A stretch of DNA of 5,998 nt from Bacillota bacterium (GTDB lineage: Bacteria; Bacillota; Clostridia; Oscillospirales; Ruminococcaceae). The notes below the pieces were generated by a model. That model worked only from the letters and a program-made list of their open reading frames with translations, ran no database searches and was not told the DNA's origin. Location: positions 1 to 5,998 of the forward strand of contig JAEXNS010000183.1 in the NCBI GenBank assembly GCA_023439605.1, in the 5' to 3' direction. Every line of letters begins with the position of its first letter. Within the stretch, counting starts at the first letter, position 1. The position numbers were made by a program, and so were the translations under genes. Shown here piece by piece: positions 5,330 through 5,998 of the stretch.

Positions 5330-5998
5330 ATGAAAGACATTAAGGAAATAATTAATGAAGAAATCGTTAAGGAAGAGAAGAAAAACATTACTTTACCAGC
5401 AATAGCAATGCGTGGGCTAGTAACTTTCCCTAAAATGATTATGCATTTCGACGTATCTAGAGTAATGTCAGTTAAAGCAATAGAAATGGCTTTAAAGGCT
5501 GACAGAAAAATATTTATAGTTACTCAAAAAGATGTGCATCTTGAAAATCCTCAAGAGAAAGATTTGTATAAAATAGGAGTTATAGCAGAAGTAAGACAAA
5601 CTCTAAAAACTCCTGATAATGTATTGAGAGTTTTAGTAGAAGGTGTTCAAAGAGCAAAAATAAATTCTATAGTAAATGATAGTGATTACTTAATAGCAGA
5701 TGTAAAGGAAATACCTAATTATAGTAAATCCAAGGTTGAAAATATCGAACTTGAAGCTATGGTTAGAACTATAAAAGATGAATTTGAATTATATTGCTCA
5801 TATATTCCTCAAATGCCTAAAGAACTTGTAAGTTCAGTATTGATGCAAGATAACCCTTATTTGGTTTTTGACAATATTACTTTTAATATTAGTTTAGATT
5901 ATCAATCTAAACAAAAATTGTTAGAGGAAAGTAATATTTTAGTTATATTATGTTTTTTGTTAGATGGTTTTGTACAGGAGGTGAAATTTTTTGATGTT
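5330..5998 (+). CDS. lon: Lon ATP-dependent protease (3' partial, N-terminal domain)
   Basis: Cytosolic AAA+ serine protease that degrades misfolded and regulatory proteins. The frame is open from ATG 5330 to the window edge, giving 223 of the expected ~770-800 residues. Only the N-terminal substrate-recognition domain (LonN) is present: LPAIAMRGLVTFPKM (residues ~23-37), then the VSRVMSVKAIEMALKADRKIFIVTQKD region and VLRVLVEGVQRAKI, all typical of Lon. The AAA+ module and the Ser-Lys catalytic site lie beyond the window. AAGGTGA (5318-5324) is five bases before the ATG. A GTG at 5321 is in frame but overlaps this site and is unlikely to be the start. The last ~20 residues (from NILVILCFLLDG) fit the Lon helix that follows but are more hydrophobic than usual. 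Confidence 0.93.
   Translation, partial: MKDIKEIINEEIVKEEKKNITLPAIAMRGLVTFPKMIMHFDVSRVMSVKAIEMALKADRKIFIVTQKDVHLENPQEKDLYKIGVIAEVRQTLKTPDNVLRVLVEGVQRAKINSIVNDSDYLIADVKEIPNYSKSKVENIELEAMVRTIKDEFELYCSYIPQMPKELVSSVLMQDNPYLVFDNITFNISLDYQSKQKLLEESNILVILCFLLDGFVQEVKFFDV

Noticed and set aside
5222..5330. CIRCE or CtsR heat-shock operator in front of lon
   Set aside because: Neither the TTAGCACTC/GAGTGCTAA inverted repeat nor a GGTCAAA-type tandem heptad is present.

Overview
The window is low-GC bacterial chromosome. Codons favour A/T, Shine-Dalgarno sites are strong (AGGAGG, GAGGTGA), promoters are classical sigma-A type, and the proteins look like Firmicutes/Clostridia. I would guess an anaerobic clostridial lineage (Peptostreptococcaceae-like), but the genus cannot be fixed from the sequence alone.

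Layout. Bases 1-4086 are the distal half of an F-type ATP synthase operon on the + strand: atpA (alpha, 5' end missing), atpG (gamma), atpD (beta) and atpC (epsilon). Together they encode most of the F1 catalytic head and central stalk. The membrane Fo genes, atpH and the start of atpA lie upstream, outside the window. The operon ends at a perfect bidirectional terminator (4082-4128). A convergent gene follows on the - strand (4296-4802), for a four-helix membrane protein of the 'small multi-drug export protein' family, with its own sigma-A promoter (4854-4882). Divergent from it, after a very AT-rich spacer, is the 5' part of lon (ATP-dependent protease La, N-terminal domain), which runs off the right edge at 5998 and has a near-consensus promoter at 5222-5250.

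The most notable non-coding content is a family of about 133-bp repeats that matches no gene. One copy lies between atpG and atpD inside the operon (2095-2228, reverse orientation). One lies between the atp terminator and the export gene (4158-4290). A shorter, decayed copy lies between the two divergent promoters (about 4905-5026, reverse orientation). Copies 1 and 2 have terminal inverted repeats built on GTTAYTAYTCAGCCAT. Copy 2 is flanked by a near-perfect 8-bp duplication that includes the stop codon of the export gene. All three share a GC-richer core able to form small hairpins. They look like MITE-type non-autonomous insertion elements, possibly carrying a structured RNA or regulatory core.

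The F1 genes themselves are ordinary and intact, with all diagnostic nucleotide-binding residues present.
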